Shown piece after piece: positions 36,478 through 47,649 of a stretch of 64,000 nucleotides of DNA (position 1 is the first letter of the stretch; each line of letters opens with the position of its first letter). Under the pieces are notes generated by a model. That model was not told the origin of the DNA and searched no databases. It was given only the letters and a program-made list of their open reading frames with translations. The stretch is from Pseudohongiella sp. (GTDB lineage Bacteria; Pseudomonadota; Gammaproteobacteria; Pseudomonadales; Pseudohongiellaceae). The stretch is from NCBI GenBank assembly GCA_030696315.1, contig JAUYSM010000021.1:1-64000 (forward strand). The letters are read 5' to 3'. Made by a program: the position numbers and the translations under genes.

Positions 36478-37992
36478 TTAAGGGGCAAGAAAAGTCTGGT
36501 AGGCAATATTGTCCGTTTCTTCCTGAAACGGGTATTGGGTCAATTGCAGGAATTCAGCAAATGGGATGCGGTCTTGCTCCGGCACCTGAATGCCTACCAT
36601 CACTCGCCCGTAGGCGGCACCATGATTGCGGTAATGGAACATCGAGATGTTCCAGCGCTCGCCCAACAGATCGAGAAATGTCATCAAAGCGCCGGGGCGT
36701 TCAGGAAATTCAAATCGGAAAACGCGCTCATTCAGAACCTGCTGGCTTCGCCCGCCCACCATATGTCGGATATGCAGTTTGGCGGCCTCATTGTCAGTCA
36801 TGTCAACCACACATAATCCTTGCTCTGTGAGTGCATGAATCAGGTCGCGCCGACCGTTTGCGCCATCTGCTATTTCAACACCAACAAATATCTGGGCGGC
36901 AGTGGTATCACCAAAGCGGTAATTAAATTCAGTGACATTACGTCGCCCCAGGGTTTGCGAGAACCGCCTGAAACTGCCCGGCTTTTCATCAATGGACACT
37001 GCCAGCACGGCTTCGCGGCTTTCACCCAGTTCGGCGCGCTCGGAGATATGCCGCAGCCGATCAAAATTGACATTAGCGCCGGTGATGACGGCCAGCAATA
37101 CCTGATTACGCAGTCCCTGTTCACGCACGGCCTTTTTTAAGCCGGCGATGGCCAGGGCCCCCGCCGGCTCAGTAACCGCGCGCGTATCGTCAAACACATC
37201 TTTGATGGCCGCACAGATTTCATCTGTCGTCACGGTAATGACCTCATCAACACAATGTTTGAGTATGGCAAATGTCTCCTTGCCGACCTGGTTGACGGCA
37301 ACCCCATCAGCAAACAGCCCTACCTGAGATAATTTTACGCGTTCACCACTTTCCATCGCTGCTTTCAGGCAGGCAGAGTCTTCGGCTTCGACAGCGATCA
37401 TGCGAATATCTGGGCGCAGATATTTGATGTATGCGGCCATTCCTGCCATCAAACCACCACCACCAACAGGTACAAAAATCGCGTCCAGTCTGCCGCTGTG
37501 CTGATGCAGTATCTCCATGGCCACGGTACCTTGACCCGCAATCACGTCACGATCATCAAAAGCATGCACAAACGTGTAGCCTTTTTCCTCTACCAGTTTC
37601 ATTGCATATTCAGCGGCGTCATTGTACGTATCACCATGCAGGATGACCTGACCACCCCGCGAACGCACCCCATCAATCTTGATCGCTGGCGTTGTGACTG
37701 GCATAACAATGATTGTTGGAATGCCTAACTTTGTGCCTGCCAATGCTACGCCTTGTGCATGATTGCCAGCACTTGCTGCAATAACCCCGCGTTGTGCCGC
37801 TTCCGCACTAAGCCGAGACATTTTGTTGTAGGCCCCTCTCAGTTTGAAGCTGAACACCGGCTGCATGTCTTCTCGTTTTAGCAGTACCTGATTATCCAAC
37901 CGGCGTGACAAGGCGGGCGCTGTGTGCACAGGACTCTCGATGGCGACGTCATAGACGCGGGCAGACAAAATTTCCTTGATGTACTTTTCCAT
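36478..37992 (-). CDS. ilvA: Threonine ammonia-lyase, biosynthetic
   Basis: A 504-residue PLP enzyme converting threonine to 2-oxobutanoate, the first step of isoleucine synthesis. SFKLRGAYNKM near residue 48 holds the PLP lysine, VPVGGGGLMAGMA is the phosphate loop, and the C-terminal third carries two ACT-like regulatory subdomains for isoleucine and valine. ATG 37992 has AAGGAAAGAGGG just upstream; the frame also opens at 38016. It diverges from rpiA, the conserved pairing in Pseudomonas. Confidence 0.95.
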   Translation of the reverse strand: MEKYIKEILSARVYDVAIESPVHTAPALSRRLDNQVLLKREDMQPVFSFKLRGAYNKMSRLSAEAAQRGVIAASAGNHAQGVALAGTKLGIPTIIVMPVTTPAIKIDGVRSRGGQVILHGDTYNDAAEYAMKLVEEKGYTFVHAFDDRDVIAGQGTVAMEILHQHSGRLDAIFVPVGGGGLMAGMAAYIKYLRPDIRMIAVEAEDSACLKAAMESGERVKLSQVGLFADGVAVNQVGKETFAILKHCVDEVITVTTDEICAAIKDVFDDTRAVTEPAGALAIAGLKKAVREQGLRNQVLLAVITGANVNFDRLRHISERAELGESREAVLAVSIDEKPGSFRRFSQTLGRRNVTEFNYRFGDTTAAQIFVGVEIADGANGRRDLIHALTEQGLCVVDMTDNEAAKLHIRHMVGGRSQQVLNERVFRFEFPERPGALMTFLDLLGERWNISMFHYRNHGAAYGRVMVGIQVPEQDRIPFAEFLQLTQYPFQEETDNIAYQTFLAP

Positions 37993-38117
37993 ACCCTCTT
38001 TCCTTTCTGCAGCCATTCTTGATGGCCATTTTTTCCTGCGGGTGTCAGCGTGCGTTATACTTGCGTGGTCGATGTCTCAGAACAGCAGTTTAACGCAGCA
38101 CTTAACAGGATAGCAGC

Positions 38118-38789
38118 ATGGACCAGAATGAAATGAAAAAAGCCGTGGCGCAGGCCGCCGCCAACTACGTCAGAGATCGTCTGGATGAGCGATCTGTTAT
38201 CGGGGTGGGTACTGGCTCTACAGCCAATTATTTTATCGAGTGCCTCGGTGCGTTCAGACATGACATCAGTGCCACCGTCGCCAGCTCTGAAGAAACTGCC
38301 CGACGACTAAAAGCACTGCAGATTCCAGTGATTGATCTCAATTCAGCGCCGGAGGTCACGATCTATGTTGATGGCGCTGACGAAGCAAATTCTTTTCTGC
38401 ATTTGATCAAAGGCGGCGGCGGTGCGTTGACGCGCGAAAAAATCATCGCCGCTGTTGCAAAAGAATTTGTGTGTATTGCGGATGGCAGCAAACTGGTCGA
38501 TGTGCTTGGGAGTTTCCCCTTGCCTGTTGAGGTGATTCCAATGGCGAGGAGCTACGTTGCCCGTCAGATTGTGAAATTGGGAGGTGACCCAGTTTACCGC
38601 GAAGGGTTTATCACCGATAACGGAAACATAATTCTAGATGTCCACAATATGAGTATCGTGGATCCACGCGCGCTGGAGACTCAGCTCAACCAGATTACGG
38701 GAGTTGTGACCAATGGCCTTTTTGCCCTGAGACCAGCAGATAAACTGATACTTGGAACAAAAGAGGGCCTGAAAACTCTGACGCGATAA
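38118..38789 (+). CDS. rpiA: Ribose-5-phosphate isomerase A
   Basis: A 223-residue cytosolic enzyme interconverting ribose 5-phosphate and ribulose 5-phosphate. [19 protein letters not shown] and [13 protein letters not shown] are the substrate-binding loops, the last two with catalytic Asp and Lys. AGGA lies seven bases before the ATG. TATACT at 38056-38061 is a likely -10 box. A bidirectional terminator follows 47 bp after the stop. Confidence 0.96.
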   Translation: MDQNEMKKAVAQAAANYVRDRLDERSVIGVGTGSTANYFIECLGAFRHDISATVASSEETARRLKALQIPVIDLNSAPEVTIYVDGADEANSFLHLIKGGGGALTREKIIAAVAKEFVCIADGSKLVDVLGSFPLPVEVIPMARSYVARQIVKLGGDPVYREGFITDNGNIILDVHNMSIVDPRALETQLNQITGVVTNGLFALRPADKLILGTKEGLKTLTR

Positions 38790-38836
38790 GTCAGAGTTTT
38801 ACAGATACAAATGCATCCCGCACACAGCCCTTATAT

Positions 38837-38870
38837 AAAAACGCAGAGGTTTTGAGGCCTCTGCGTTTTT
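38837..38870. terminator. Bidirectional terminator between rpiA and the cold-shock gene
   Basis: A perfect 13-bp inverted repeat, AAAAACGCAGAGG and its complement, with an 8-nt loop and T-runs on both strands. It ends 3 bp before the cold-shock stop codon and serves both convergent genes. Confidence 0.9.
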
Positions 38871-38873
38871 GTA

Positions 38874-39083
38874 TTACAGAGGAGTGACGTTCTCTGCCTG
38901 AGGGCCTTTCTGGCCTTGAGTCACTTCCATCGTGACTTTCTGACCTTCGTGCAGCGTTTTTCTTCCAGTACCGTTAATGGCACTAAAATGGACGAATACG
39001 TCCTTTCCACCTTCCTGCTCAATGAAACCAAAGCCTTTCTCGTCATTGAACCACTTAACGGTACCTTCTACATGCTGTGCCAT
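38874..39083 (-). CDS. Cold-shock family RNA-binding protein (CspA-like)
   Basis: A 69-residue single cold-shock domain. RNP1 KGFGFIEQ and RNP2 VFVHFSAI are intact. Such proteins melt RNA secondary structure and may act in cold or stationary phase. AGAG lies just before the ATG. The 225-bp gap upstream leaves room for a long 5' leader like those of cold-induced csp genes, which is suggestive but not proof of cold control. Confidence 0.95.
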   Translation of the reverse strand: MAQHVEGTVKWFNDEKGFGFIEQEGGKDVFVHFSAINGTGRKTLHEGQKVTMEVTQGQKGPQAENVTPL

Positions 39084-39308
39084 ATTGCTCTCTTGCTAAT
39101 TTCCAAGGGACGAACCGAAAACGATGCCCGGCTGCTCCCAATATTTATTTTCTCAGTTGACAAATGTATCAACTGCCGGAATCAACACCGACTCCTTGCA
39201 CGAGTGTACCGCTATATTTTGTTGGTGGGAATACAGTTTTTACCTAAAAAACAGGAAAATTCCGGTTTTTAATCAAATCGAAACCAAAATTTGTGATGGG
39301 CACCACAT

Positions 39309-40727
39309 CTATATTGCCGGATTCTCGGTCTGATCAAAAATCTTGCCGGGATTCATGATGTTATTAGGATCAAAGACTCGCTTTATCGATCGCATGAAAT
39401 TGATTTCAGCATCGCTTCGGCTGTACTGAAGATAGGGTTTTTTCAGCAATCCCACGCCGTGCTCTGCAGAAACACTTCCGTGATACCGTTTGACCGCATC
39501 AAAAATACCGTAACTCACTTCTCCACATTGTCGGAAGAACTCCTCTTTCGGCAAAGCATCTGGCTTAAGGATATTAAGGTGTACGTTGCCGTCTCCAATG
39601 TGCCCAAACCAGATAATCTCAAAATCCGGGTACTTGCTGTTCACAATCCTGTCCACTTCCTTAAGAAATGCCGGCACCTTTGAGACTTGCACGGAAATGT
39701 CATTTTTGTAAGGCGTAAATTTTGAAATGGTCTCCGAGATATCTTCCCGCAGGCGCCAGAGCGTTTTTGCCTGGGTAATGTTCTGGCTCATGGTGCCGTC
39801 CAGCGCCCAACCTTGCTCAACACAGTTTTCAAATGCTGCCATGGCCGCATCCATAACCGACTCATTGGTGTTCTCGAATTCAATCAGTGCATAAAAATTC
39901 CCGATGGTCTGGAATGGGCGTTGCAATCCCTTTTCTGCCATCACGTGGCGGAGTGCTTTTTCAGAGAAAAACTCAAAGGCACTGATATTCAGAGAGGATT
40001 GGAACGCCTGCAGCACATGCATGGCTGACTCCATATCATCCACAGCCAGCACCAGCACGGTAGGGTCAAAGGGGGCTGTCGCCAGTCGCATCGTGAGCTC
40101 AACAATAAACCCGAGTGTCCCTTCAGACCCGATAAACAAGTGGCGCAAATCGTATCCAGTGGCATTTTTGACCAGCCCATGATTGAGCTCCAACAGCTCA
40201 CCGGACCCAGTCACCACTTTCATGCCCATCACCCAGTCACGTGTTAATCCGTATCGGATTACTTTAATACCACCCGCATTGGTCGCGACATTACCACCAA
40301 TCTGGCTGGACCCTGATGAGGCAAAATCAACGGGGTAAAACAGTCCTTTTTCTTCAGCAAATAACTGAAGTTGCTCGGTTACAACGCCTGGCTCGCAGAC
40401 AAGCTGGCGATCCACTGGATTAAAATCCAGAATACGATTCATGCGATCAAAGGCAACAACCACCTCTCCATTGGAGGCTACCGCGCCACCGCTCAGACCT
40501 GTACGACCGCCTGAGGGCACCAGGGCAAGCTGATGTTGATTCGCCAGTTTTACCAGTGCCTGCACCTCGGCAGTGTTGCCCGGAAACACAATAGCAGCAG
40601 GCTTGGGCTCGTAAACTTTAGTCCAGTCTTTGCCATATACCTGCAGAGAATCGGCATCAGTTTTGACCCTATCCGCACCCACTACCCCGGCAAGGGCAGT
40701 TTCCAGAGCTTGCTGCGTTAACTTCAT
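39309..40727 (-). CDS. FAD-binding oxidoreductase, D-2-hydroxyglutarate dehydrogenase-like
   Basis: A 472-residue flavoprotein of the GlcD/DLD family. LVPSGGRTGLSGGAV and GNVATNAGGIKVIRYG are the FAD pyrophosphate loops, and HIGDGNVHLN together with SAEHGVGLLKK form the metal and substrate site. It diverges from serA across 84 bp. In Pseudomonas a D-2-hydroxyglutarate dehydrogenase sits beside serA and disposes of the D-2-hydroxyglutarate that SerA makes to drive its reaction; this context favours that identity over D-lactate or glycolate dehydrogenase. Confidence 0.87.
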   Translation of the reverse strand: MKLTQQALETALAGVVGADRVKTDADSLQVYGKDWTKVYEPKPAAIVFPGNTAEVQALVKLANQHQLALVPSGGRTGLSGGAVASNGEVVVAFDRMNRILDFNPVDRQLVCEPGVVTEQLQLFAEEKGLFYPVDFASSGSSQIGGNVATNAGGIKVIRYGLTRDWVMGMKVVTGSGELLELNHGLVKNATGYDLRHLFIGSEGTLGFIVELTMRLATAPFDPTVLVLAVDDMESAMHVLQAFQSSLNISAFEFFSEKALRHVMAEKGLQRPFQTIGNFYALIEFENTNESVMDAAMAAFENCVEQGWALDGTMSQNITQAKTLWRLREDISETISKFTPYKNDISVQVSKVPAFLKEVDRIVNSKYPDFEIIWFGHIGDGNVHLNILKPDALPKEEFFRQCGEVSYGIFDAVKRYHGSVSAEHGVGLLKKPYLQYSRSDAEINFMRSIKRVFDPNNIMNPGKIFDQTENPAI

Positions 40728-40811
40728 TCGGACGATTACCTTTTATGTTACTGATCGGGCTTATGGTAACATAGCGCGCCTCGAACGGGAGAGACCCCGC
40801 ATAAACCTGTC

Positions 40812-42059
40812 ATGAGTACTGTAGACCTTATGAAACCAACATCCCTGGATAAAAGTAAAATCCGCTTCCTGCTTCTGGAAGGCGTACATCAAAGCGCAGT
40901 CAAGACGCTGAACGATGCCGGCTATACCAATATCGAGTATTTGAAGACATCACTTTCGGAAGACGAACTGGTCGAAAAAGTAAAAGATGTGCATTTCATC
41001 GGGATCCGCTCGCGCACTCAATTGACTGCGCGTGTTTTTGAGGCGGCTACCCGGCTGCAAGCCGCTGGTTGTTTTTGCATAGGCACCAACCAGGTAGATC
41101 TCACTGCAGCATTGATCAAAGGCGTACCGGTTTTTAATGCACCTTATTCCAATACCCGCAGTGTCGCTGAGCTGGTTATCGGTCAAACCATTTTATTGCT
41201 GCGCGGCATTCCTGAAAAAAATGCGCTCACGCATCGTGGCATCTGGCAGAAAGTTGCCACCGGCTCTTTTGAAACACGTGGCAAAAAACTTGGCCTGATC
41301 GGTTACGGCAACATCGGTTCGCAGCTTAGCGTTCTGGCTGAATCCATGGGCATGAAAGTTTATCTATATGACATCGTCACCAAACTGCCGCTGGGCAATG
41401 CCACTCAAGTCAACAGTTTAAAAGAACTGATGCAGACCTGCGATGTTGTGAGTCTGCATGTACCGGAAACCGCTCAGACTGAAAGGATGATTGGTGCAGA
41501 GCAACTCAGCTGGATGAAAAAAGGCAGCATTCTGATTAACGCCTCAAGAGGCACCGTAGTTGATATCGATGCGCTGGCAGCAGCACTGGAATCAAAACAT
41601 CTTTCAGGCGCAGCTGTGGACGTTTTCCCGGTAGAGCCGCACGCAAATGACGAAGAGTTTATTTCTCCGCTGCGAAAATTTGATAACTGTATTTTGACAC
41701 CACACATTGGTGGCAGCACCATGGAAGCGCAGGAAAATATTGGGTTTGAAGTTGCGGAAAAACTGATTCGCTATAGCGATAATGGTTCCACTCAGACTTC
41801 AGTTAATTTCCCGGAAGTTGCGTTGCCTTCGCATCCTGGCATGCACCGCTTGTTACACGTCCACGAAAACGTGCCGGGTGTCATGTCTCAGATCAACCAG
41901 ATATTTTCGGCCAGCGGCATCAACATCAGTTCGCAGTATCTGCAGACTAATGACAAGATTGGTTACGTGGTGATGGATATCGCCGAAAAAGACAGCGACA
42001 TTGCGCTGGACAAGTTGCACGAAGTCACTGGCACCATCCGCTGCCGTGTGTTGTGGTAA
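40812..42059 (+). CDS. serA: D-3-phosphoglycerate dehydrogenase
   Basis: The first enzyme of serine synthesis, oxidising 3-phosphoglycerate with NAD. The 415-residue chain aligns throughout with E. coli SerA: KIRFLLLEGVHQSA, CFCIGTNQVDL, GLIGYGNIGSQL (NAD loop), SRGTVVDIDAL, LTPHIGGSTMEAQENIG with the catalytic His, and a C-terminal ACT domain starting VHENVPGVMSQIN. A second ATG at 40830 matches the E. coli start more closely; neither has a good SD. Serine feedback through the ACT domain is expected. Confidence 0.96.
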   Translation: MSTVDLMKPTSLDKSKIRFLLLEGVHQSAVKTLNDAGYTNIEYLKTSLSEDELVEKVKDVHFIGIRSRTQLTARVFEAATRLQAAGCFCIGTNQVDLTAALIKGVPVFNAPYSNTRSVAELVIGQTILLLRGIPEKNALTHRGIWQKVATGSFETRGKKLGLIGYGNIGSQLSVLAESMGMKVYLYDIVTKLPLGNATQVNSLKELMQTCDVVSLHVPETAQTERMIGAEQLSWMKKGSILINASRGTVVDIDALAAALESKHLSGAAVDVFPVEPHANDEEFISPLRKFDNCILTPHIGGSTMEAQENIGFEVAEKLIRYSDNGSTQTSVNFPEVALPSHPGMHRLLHVHENVPGVMSQINQIFSASGINISSQYLQTNDKIGYVVMDIAEKDSDIALDKLHEVTGTIRCRVLW

Positions 42060-42098
42060 GGATCAATAGACTCTGACGGCACAAAGAACGGCAGGGGT

Positions 42099-42162
42099 AG
42101 CCGGGAAATAGTTTAGGAACAATCAGACGCCAAAGGCGTCGTTCCGAAACTTTTTCCCGGCT
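42099..42162. repeat. Long near-perfect hairpin between convergent serA and fba
   Basis: Arms 42099-42131 and 42135-42162 fold into a single hairpin: AGCCGGGAAA/TTTCCCGGCT (10 bp), AGTTT/AAACT, GGAAC/GTTCC and GACGCC/GGCGTC around an AAA loop, with two mismatches and one 5-nt bulge. GCAGG/CCTGC (42091-42095 and 42170-42174) may extend it. It could terminate transcription from both sides, or be a REP-like palindromic unit. Confidence 0.75.
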
Positions 42163-42192
42163 GCCAATGCCTGCGAGAGGCAAAAACAGAGC

Positions 42193-43239
42193 CTACTTGA
42201 TACCGTATTTCCCAGCCATCGCTTCCAGGCTGTACACCTTACCGATTCGATCGATCTGCCCCGCCGCACCAAATGCTTCCAGCCGGTCTTTCACAATACC
42301 TTTCATGGCCTTGATGGTCGGCGTCAGGAATTTACGTGGATCAAACTCTGACCTGTTTTCTGCCAGGAATTTACGTACTGCACCGGTTGAGGCCAAGCGC
42401 AAGTCGGTGTCGATATTGATCTTACGCACGCCGTGTTTGATGCCTTCCTGAATCTCGGACACCGGAACCCCATACGTTTCAGAGATTTCACCGCCGAACT
42501 CGTTAATGATGGCCAGCCACTCCTGCGGCACTGAAGACGATCCATGCATGACCAGATGGGTGGTGGGGATGCGAGCATGAATCTGCTTGATCCGTTCAAT
42601 GGCCAGAATATCGCCAGTGGGCGGACGGCTGAATTTGTACGCACCGTGGCTGGTACCCACCGCAATCGCCAAGGCATCAACACCGGTATCTTTCACAAAA
42701 GCGGCCGCTTCCTCTGGATCAGTGAGCATCTGATCGTGACTGAGCTGTCCTTCTGCGCCAATGCCATCTTCTTCACCGGCCATACCGGTCTCCAAAGAGC
42801 CCAGACAACCAATCTCACCTTCGACGGAAACGCCGCAAGCGTGAGCCATGGCAACAACCGTGCGTGTAACATCCACGTTGTAGTCATAATCCATCGGGGT
42901 TTTACCATCCACACCCAATGAACCGTCCATCATCACCGACGAAAAACCCATCTGGATTGAACGCTGGCAAACAGCCGGGGATACCCCGTGATCCTGATGC
43001 ATCACGATAGGAATATGCGGAAACTCCTCGATGGCCGCCAGAATCAAGTGGCGCAGAAAGTTTGATCCCGCGTATTTGCGAGCGCCCGCAGAGGCTTGCA
43101 GGATGACCGGGCTATGCACTTCATCGGCCGCCTCCATAATGGCGCGTACCTGTTCGAGGTTATTGACGTTAAACGCGGGCACCCCATATGCATGCTCAGC
43201 GGCATGATCGAGCAACTGTCGAAGACTGATCAGAGCCAT
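42193..43239 (-). CDS. fba: Fructose-bisphosphate aldolase class II (Calvin-cycle subtype)
   Basis: A 348-residue zinc aldolase joining GAP and DHAP in glycolysis and gluconeogenesis. [19 protein letters not shown] and the long insert carrying [13 protein letters not shown] place it in the subtype named for Calvin-cycle homologues, common in Pseudomonas. HQDHG and HGSSS contain zinc and phosphate ligands. GAGGAA lies about five bases before the ATG. No RuBisCO or phosphoribulokinase gene is in the window. It is the last gene of the tkt-epd-pgk-fba cluster. Confidence 0.95.
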   Translation of the reverse strand: MALISLRQLLDHAAEHAYGVPAFNVNNLEQVRAIMEAADEVHSPVILQASAGARKYAGSNFLRHLILAAIEEFPHIPIVMHQDHGVSPAVCQRSIQMGFSSVMMDGSLGVDGKTPMDYDYNVDVTRTVVAMAHACGVSVEGEIGCLGSLETGMAGEEDGIGAEGQLSHDQMLTDPEEAAAFVKDTGVDALAIAVGTSHGAYKFSRPPTGDILAIERIKQIHARIPTTHLVMHGSSSVPQEWLAIINEFGGEISETYGVPVSEIQEGIKHGVRKINIDTDLRLASTGAVRKFLAENRSEFDPRKFLTPTIKAMKGIVKDRLEAFGAAGQIDRIGKVYSLEAMAGKYGIK

Positions 43240-43274
43240 AAAAATTCCTCTTCCTTAACGTACTCAGGTTTAGT

Positions 43275-44459
43275 TTAGTGTTCCAGAATGGCAACTGCCG
43301 GCAACACTTCTCCTTGAACAAATTCAAGGAAGGCGCCACCGCCAGTAGAAATGTAAGAAATCTGGCTGGTGATGCCAAACTTATCGATCGCCTGGATTGT
43401 TTCCCCACCACCGGCGATAGAGAAGCCCGTGTTGGCAGCAACGGCTTCGGCAATGGCCTTGGTGCCGTTTGCAAATGCGTCAAACTCAAACACACCCACC
43501 GGCCCGTTCCAGATAATCGTTTTCATGTCCGCGATAATAGCGGCAAGATTTTCTATGGTCTTCGGGCCGATATCCAAAATCATGTCGTCATCCGACACAT
43601 CAGCAATATTTTTGATCACGGCTTGCGCATCGGCAGAAAACGCCTTGGCCACCACCACATCAATCGGCAATGGAATAGAGGTTTTTGCCATCAAGGCTTT
43701 GGCAGTATCCACAAGATCCACTTCAACCAAGGATTTGCCAACCGGGTAACCCGCCGCCAACAGGAACGTGTTGGCAATACCGCCACCCACAATCAACTGG
43801 TCAGTTTTTGCAGCCAGACTCTCCAGTACCTGCAGTTTGCTGGACACTTTTGCGCCGCCAACAATCGCTAGCATGGGGCGCTCCGGGCTCTTCAACGCTT
43901 TATCCAAGGCATCCAATTCCGCGGCCAACAGTGGGCCGGCAACTGCTTTGGGTGCAAATTTGGCAACACCATGAGTGCTAGCCTGGGCTCGGTGGGCAGT
44001 GCCGAATGCATCCATGACAAAAATATCGCATAAGGCTGCGTATTGCTGCGATAACTCATCGGTGTTGGCGTTTTCGCCGACATTTACCCGCACGTTCTCC
44101 AGAAGCACCATTTCACCGTCAAGCGGTTCAGCGGCAGACGGATTCTGCAAGTAATCCTGTACCAGGCGCACCTTTACACCCAAAAGTTTTTGCAGATGTT
44201 CAGCAACTGGCGCCAATGAAGACTCAGGTTGCGCGGATATCGGCTTGCCTTCGTCTGGCCGACCGAGATGCGACATCACCATGAGTTTAGCCCCGGCATC
44301 TATCGCCATTTTTAATGCCGGCAATGCCGCAACAATCCGGGTGTCATTCATCACCTGGCCGTTTTTAACCGGCACATTCAAGTCTTCACGGATCAGCACG
44401 CGCTTGCCTTTGAGATCCATATCCTGCATGCGTTCTATTGTTTTCGAAGGTGTGGTCAT
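43275..44459 (-). CDS. pgk: Phosphoglycerate kinase
   Basis: A 394-residue cytosolic enzyme transferring phosphate between 1,3-bisphosphoglycerate and [21 protein letters not shown] near the N-terminus, [24 protein letters not shown] and the glycine-rich C-terminal [13 protein letters not shown] are conserved. ATG 44459 has AAGGA just upstream; an in-frame start at 44501 lies inside epd. The stop of epd is 10 bp upstream, so the two are probably coupled. Confidence 0.96.
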   Translation of the reverse strand: MTTPSKTIERMQDMDLKGKRVLIREDLNVPVKNGQVMNDTRIVAALPALKMAIDAGAKLMVMSHLGRPDEGKPISAQPESSLAPVAEHLQKLLGVKVRLVQDYLQNPSAAEPLDGEMVLLENVRVNVGENANTDELSQQYAALCDIFVMDAFGTAHRAQASTHGVAKFAPKAVAGPLLAAELDALDKALKSPERPMLAIVGGAKVSSKLQVLESLAAKTDQLIVGGGIANTFLLAAGYPVGKSLVEVDLVDTAKALMAKTSIPLPIDVVVAKAFSADAQAVIKNIADVSDDDMILDIGPKTIENLAAIIADMKTIIWNGPVGVFEFDAFANGTKAIAEAVAANTGFSIAGGGETIQAIDKFGITSQISYISTGGGAFLEFVQGEVLPAVAILEH

Positions 44460-44469
44460 GGTTTCCTTG

Positions 44470-45519
44470 TCATCTCCCAGTACAGTCTGAATCCGAATCA
44501 AGTTGATAGATTACATTGGCTACATCCAGCATGCGATTGGCATACGCCCATTCATTGTCAAACCAGGCCAGCACCTTGATCAGGTGTTGCCCACTGACAC
44601 GCGTCTGGCTCAAATCCACAATGGCTGAGCGTGGATCATGATTAAAATCACACGAGGCGAGCGGCTCATCGGTGCATGCCAGCACATTGCGCACGGATAT
44701 TGACGCGGCTTGCCTGATCGCCTCATTTACGGATGCCACGCTCGCATCACGCCTGACCGTCACGGTCAGGTCTATCGCAGAGACGTTGACGGTGGGTACC
44801 CGCATCGCTTGCGCTGAGAAACGGCCTTCCAGATGCGGCAATATACGCCCGATGCCTTTAGCAATTTCGGTATCAACCGGGATGATCGATTGCACGGCAC
44901 TGCGTGTTTTACGCAGATCCTGGTTATGGTACGCATCAATGACCGGTTGATCATTCATTGCCGAATGAATGGTTGTGATTACACCATATTCAACGCCAAA
45001 GCTGTCATCCAGCGCTTTTATGACCGGCACCACACAGTTGGTGGTGCACGAAGCACTTGAAATAATGCGGTGCGACGGCGCCAGGGTCTGATCATTAATA
45101 CCGTAAATAATCGTTGCATCAACATCACTTTGTGCCGGTTGCGAGAACAACAGGCGTCCAGCACCCGCCGCCAGATGTTGCTCAGCCGTTGCCCGGTCAC
45201 TGAAACAACCACTGCATTCAAGCACCAGATCAACATCAAGCTCTGCCCACGGCAAACCTTCAATGCCGCGATGAGACAGCAACTGTACCGACTGCCCGTT
45301 TACCCGCAAACGATCGGATGCCTCCAGCATAACCTCGCCGGCAAATCGGCCATGTGTGCTGTCATACCGCGTCAAGTGCGCCAAACTGCGCGCATCCGTC
45401 AGATCGTTGATCGCAACAATCTGCAAACCCGTAAGATCCGTGCGCTCATGCAAGGCACGCAGTACGCAACGACCGATACGACCATATCCGTTGATTGCCA
45501 GCCTGAATGGCTTTGACAT
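44470..45519 (-). CDS. epd: D-erythrose-4-phosphate dehydrogenase
   Basis: A 349-residue GAPDH-like enzyme. It follows E. coli Epd rather than Gap[44 protein letters not shown], the catalytic Cys in [23 protein letters not shown] and the acidic [12 protein letters not shown]. Epd oxidises erythrose 4-phosphate to erythronate 4-phosphate for pyridoxal phosphate synthesis. ATG 45519 has GGAGTAG upstream; a GTG codon precedes it. The tkt-epd-pgk-fba order is the enterobacterial and Pseudomonas one. Some GAPDH activity cannot be excluded. Confidence 0.92.
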   Translation of the reverse strand: MSKPFRLAINGYGRIGRCVLRALHERTDLTGLQIVAINDLTDARSLAHLTRYDSTHGRFAGEVMLEASDRLRVNGQSVQLLSHRGIEGLPWAELDVDLVLECSGCFSDRATAEQHLAAGAGRLLFSQPAQSDVDATIIYGINDQTLAPSHRIISSASCTTNCVVPVIKALDDSFGVEYGVITTIHSAMNDQPVIDAYHNQDLRKTRSAVQSIIPVDTEIAKGIGRILPHLEGRFSAQAMRVPTVNVSAIDLTVTVRRDASVASVNEAIRQAASISVRNVLACTDEPLASCDFNHDPRSAIVDLSQTRVSGQHLIKVLAWFDNEWAYANRMLDVANVIYQLDSDSDCTGR

Positions 45520-45546
45520 CACCTACTCCGATCAGTCGTTGACTGC

Positions 45547-47550
45547 TTAAACCAGCAGTGCCTGGGCTTTTACGATAATGTTGTCTGCTGTAAACCCGAA
45601 CTCTTTCAGCAACACACCGCCCGGGGCAGATTCGCCAAAGCGGGTCATACCGATGATGGCACCATCAAGCCCGACATATTTGTACCAGTAATCCGCGGCG
45701 GCAGCCTCTACAGCCAGACGTTTGCGTACGGTGGATGGCAGCACCTGCTCACGATAAGCCGCATCCTGCGCGTCAAACACATCTGTGCTTGGCATGGAAA
45801 CCAGTCGGGCCTGTACACCTTGCTCCAGCAATTTTTTAACCGCATCGCGGGCAATTCCGACTTCAGAGCCTGTCGCGATCACAATGAGGTCTGGTTGACC
45901 TGCGCAATCTTCCAGCACGTACGCGCCACGGCTGATAGCAGCAATCTGATCGTCCGTACGAGACTGATGATTCAGATTCTGACGCGAAAATACCAATGAT
46001 GTCGGGCCATTCTGTCGCTGCAGTGCAAGTTTCCAGGCAACCGCTGTCTCGACCGCATCGGCAGGGCGCCAGACTGACATGTTGGGTGTCGTGCGCAGGC
46101 TGGCCAACTGCTCGATCGGCTGGTGGGTCGGTCCATCTTCACCCTGACCAATTGAGTCATGGGTATAGACGTTGATAACCTGTTGCTTCATCAACGCAGA
46201 CATCCGCACAGCGTTGCGTGCATATTCCATAAATATCAGGAAGGTACCGCCGTAGGGGATAAAACCTCCATGCAGCGCAATACCATTCATGATCGCGCTC
46301 ATACCAAATTCACGCACACCGTAATAGATGTAGTTGCCATCAGCACGCTCGCTCAATGGCAAACTGCCTTTCCACATTGTCAGGTTAGATCCTGCAAGAT
46401 CTGCGGAACCTCCGATCAATTCCGGCAAGATTTCACTGAATGCAGCGATGGTATTTTGTGATGCTTTGCGAGAGGCGATGTTTTCAGCTTTTTGTTGTGA
46501 TGCCGCGATGAAGTCATTGGCACCTTGCTCAAAATGGCCGGGCAGCTCACCCTTGAGGCGGCGCACAAATTCCATCGCCAGTTCCGGGTAGGCTTCCTCG
46601 TAACGCACAAGTTTTTCTTTCCAGCGTGATTCCGCCTGAAATCCACGTTCACGTGCATCCCAATCCATTTTGATGGGAGCAGGAATATCAAAGGGCTCGT
46701 GTGACCAGCCCAAGGCCTCTCGTGTAGCCGCCACTTCAGCAGCGCCTAACGGAGAGCCATGCACGTCAGATGTCCCGGCTTTGGCTGGCGATCCAAACCC
46801 GATCACTGTTTTGCAGCGAATCAGTGTTGGGCGAGACAAATCGTTACGCGCCGATTCGATGGCAGCAATGATCTGCTGGGGATTGTGCCCATCGGCAGAT
46901 AATACCTGCCAGCCATAGGCCTCAAAACGCTTGGTGGTATCGTCGGTAAACCAGCCTTCGATGTCACCATCAATCGAAATGCCGTTGTCGTCATAAAACA
47001 CGATCAATTTGCCTAATGCGAGTGTGCCCGCCAGTGAACATACTTCGTGCGAAATACCCTCCATCAGGCAGCCATCACCGGCAAATACATAGGTGAAATG
47101 ATCAACGATCTGGTGTTCAGGCTTGTTGAACTGCGCCGCAAGAGTCTTTTCTGCGATCGCCATGCCAACACCGTTGGCCAAACCCTGCCCCAGCGGCCCA
47201 GTCGTTGTTTCAACTCCCGGCGTATAACCATACTCGGGGTGACCCGGGGTACGGGAATGCAGTTGTCGAAAATTCTGCAGCTCCTCAATCGGGAGATCGT
47301 ATCCACTGAGGTGCAACAATGAATAAATAAGCATCGACCCATGCCCATTGGATAAAACAAACCGATCTCGGTTCAACCAATGCGGATTGCCGGGATTGTG
47401 CGAGAGGTAGTCACCCCACAGTACTTCAGCGATATCCGCCATCCCCATCGGGGCGCCCGGGTGACCGGAATTGGCTTTCTGGACGGCATCCATGCTGAGG
47501 GCGCGGATAGCATTAGCGCGTTCTCTGCGCGTGGTCAGTCGGGTCGACAT
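45547..47550 (-). CDS. tkt: Transketolase
   Basis: A 667-residue thiamine diphosphate enzyme of the pentose phosphate pathway. [18 protein letters not shown] begins the chain; [25 protein letters not shown] (ThDP/Mg motif) and [17 protein letters not shown] are characteristic. I use ATG 47550 with GGAG eight bases upstream; the frame runs on to 47760, but that part would overlap the sahR promoter and start. First gene of the tkt-epd-pgk-fba cluster. Confidence 0.96.
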   Translation of the reverse strand: MSTRLTTRRERANAIRALSMDAVQKANSGHPGAPMGMADIAEVLWGDYLSHNPGNPHWLNRDRFVLSNGHGSMLIYSLLHLSGYDLPIEELQNFRQLHSRTPGHPEYGYTPGVETTTGPLGQGLANGVGMAIAEKTLAAQFNKPEHQIVDHFTYVFAGDGCLMEGISHEVCSLAGTLALGKLIVFYDDNGISIDGDIEGWFTDDTTKRFEAYGWQVLSADGHNPQQIIAAIESARNDLSRPTLIRCKTVIGFGSPAKAGTSDVHGSPLGAAEVAATREALGWSHEPFDIPAPIKMDWDARERGFQAESRWKEKLVRYEEAYPELAMEFVRRLKGELPGHFEQGANDFIAASQQKAENIASRKASQNTIAAFSEILPELIGGSADLAGSNLTMWKGSLPLSERADGNYIYYGVREFGMSAIMNGIALHGGFIPYGGTFLIFMEYARNAVRMSALMKQQVINVYTHDSIGQGEDGPTHQPIEQLASLRTTPNMSVWRPADAVETAVAWKLALQRQNGPTSLVFSRQNLNHQSRTDDQIAAISRGAYVLEDCAGQPDLIVIATGSEVGIARDAVKKLLEQGVQARLVSMPSTDVFDAQDAAYREQVLPSTVRKRLAVEAAAADYWYKYVGLDGAIIGMTRFGESAPGGVLLKEFGFTADNIIVKAQALLV

Positions 47551-47649
47551 TCGTGGGGCTCCTGTACAGAGTACTGCCTTTGAAAAACGCGTATTTTCCC
47601 GCACCTGAGCACAAGTTTCCACTTGTGTTTCCAAACCAGCAAAAAGATC

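Noticed and set aside
44470-45519. Glycolytic GAPDH (gapA)
   Set aside because: Sequence and operon order follow Epd; key segments match E. coli Epd more closely than GapA.
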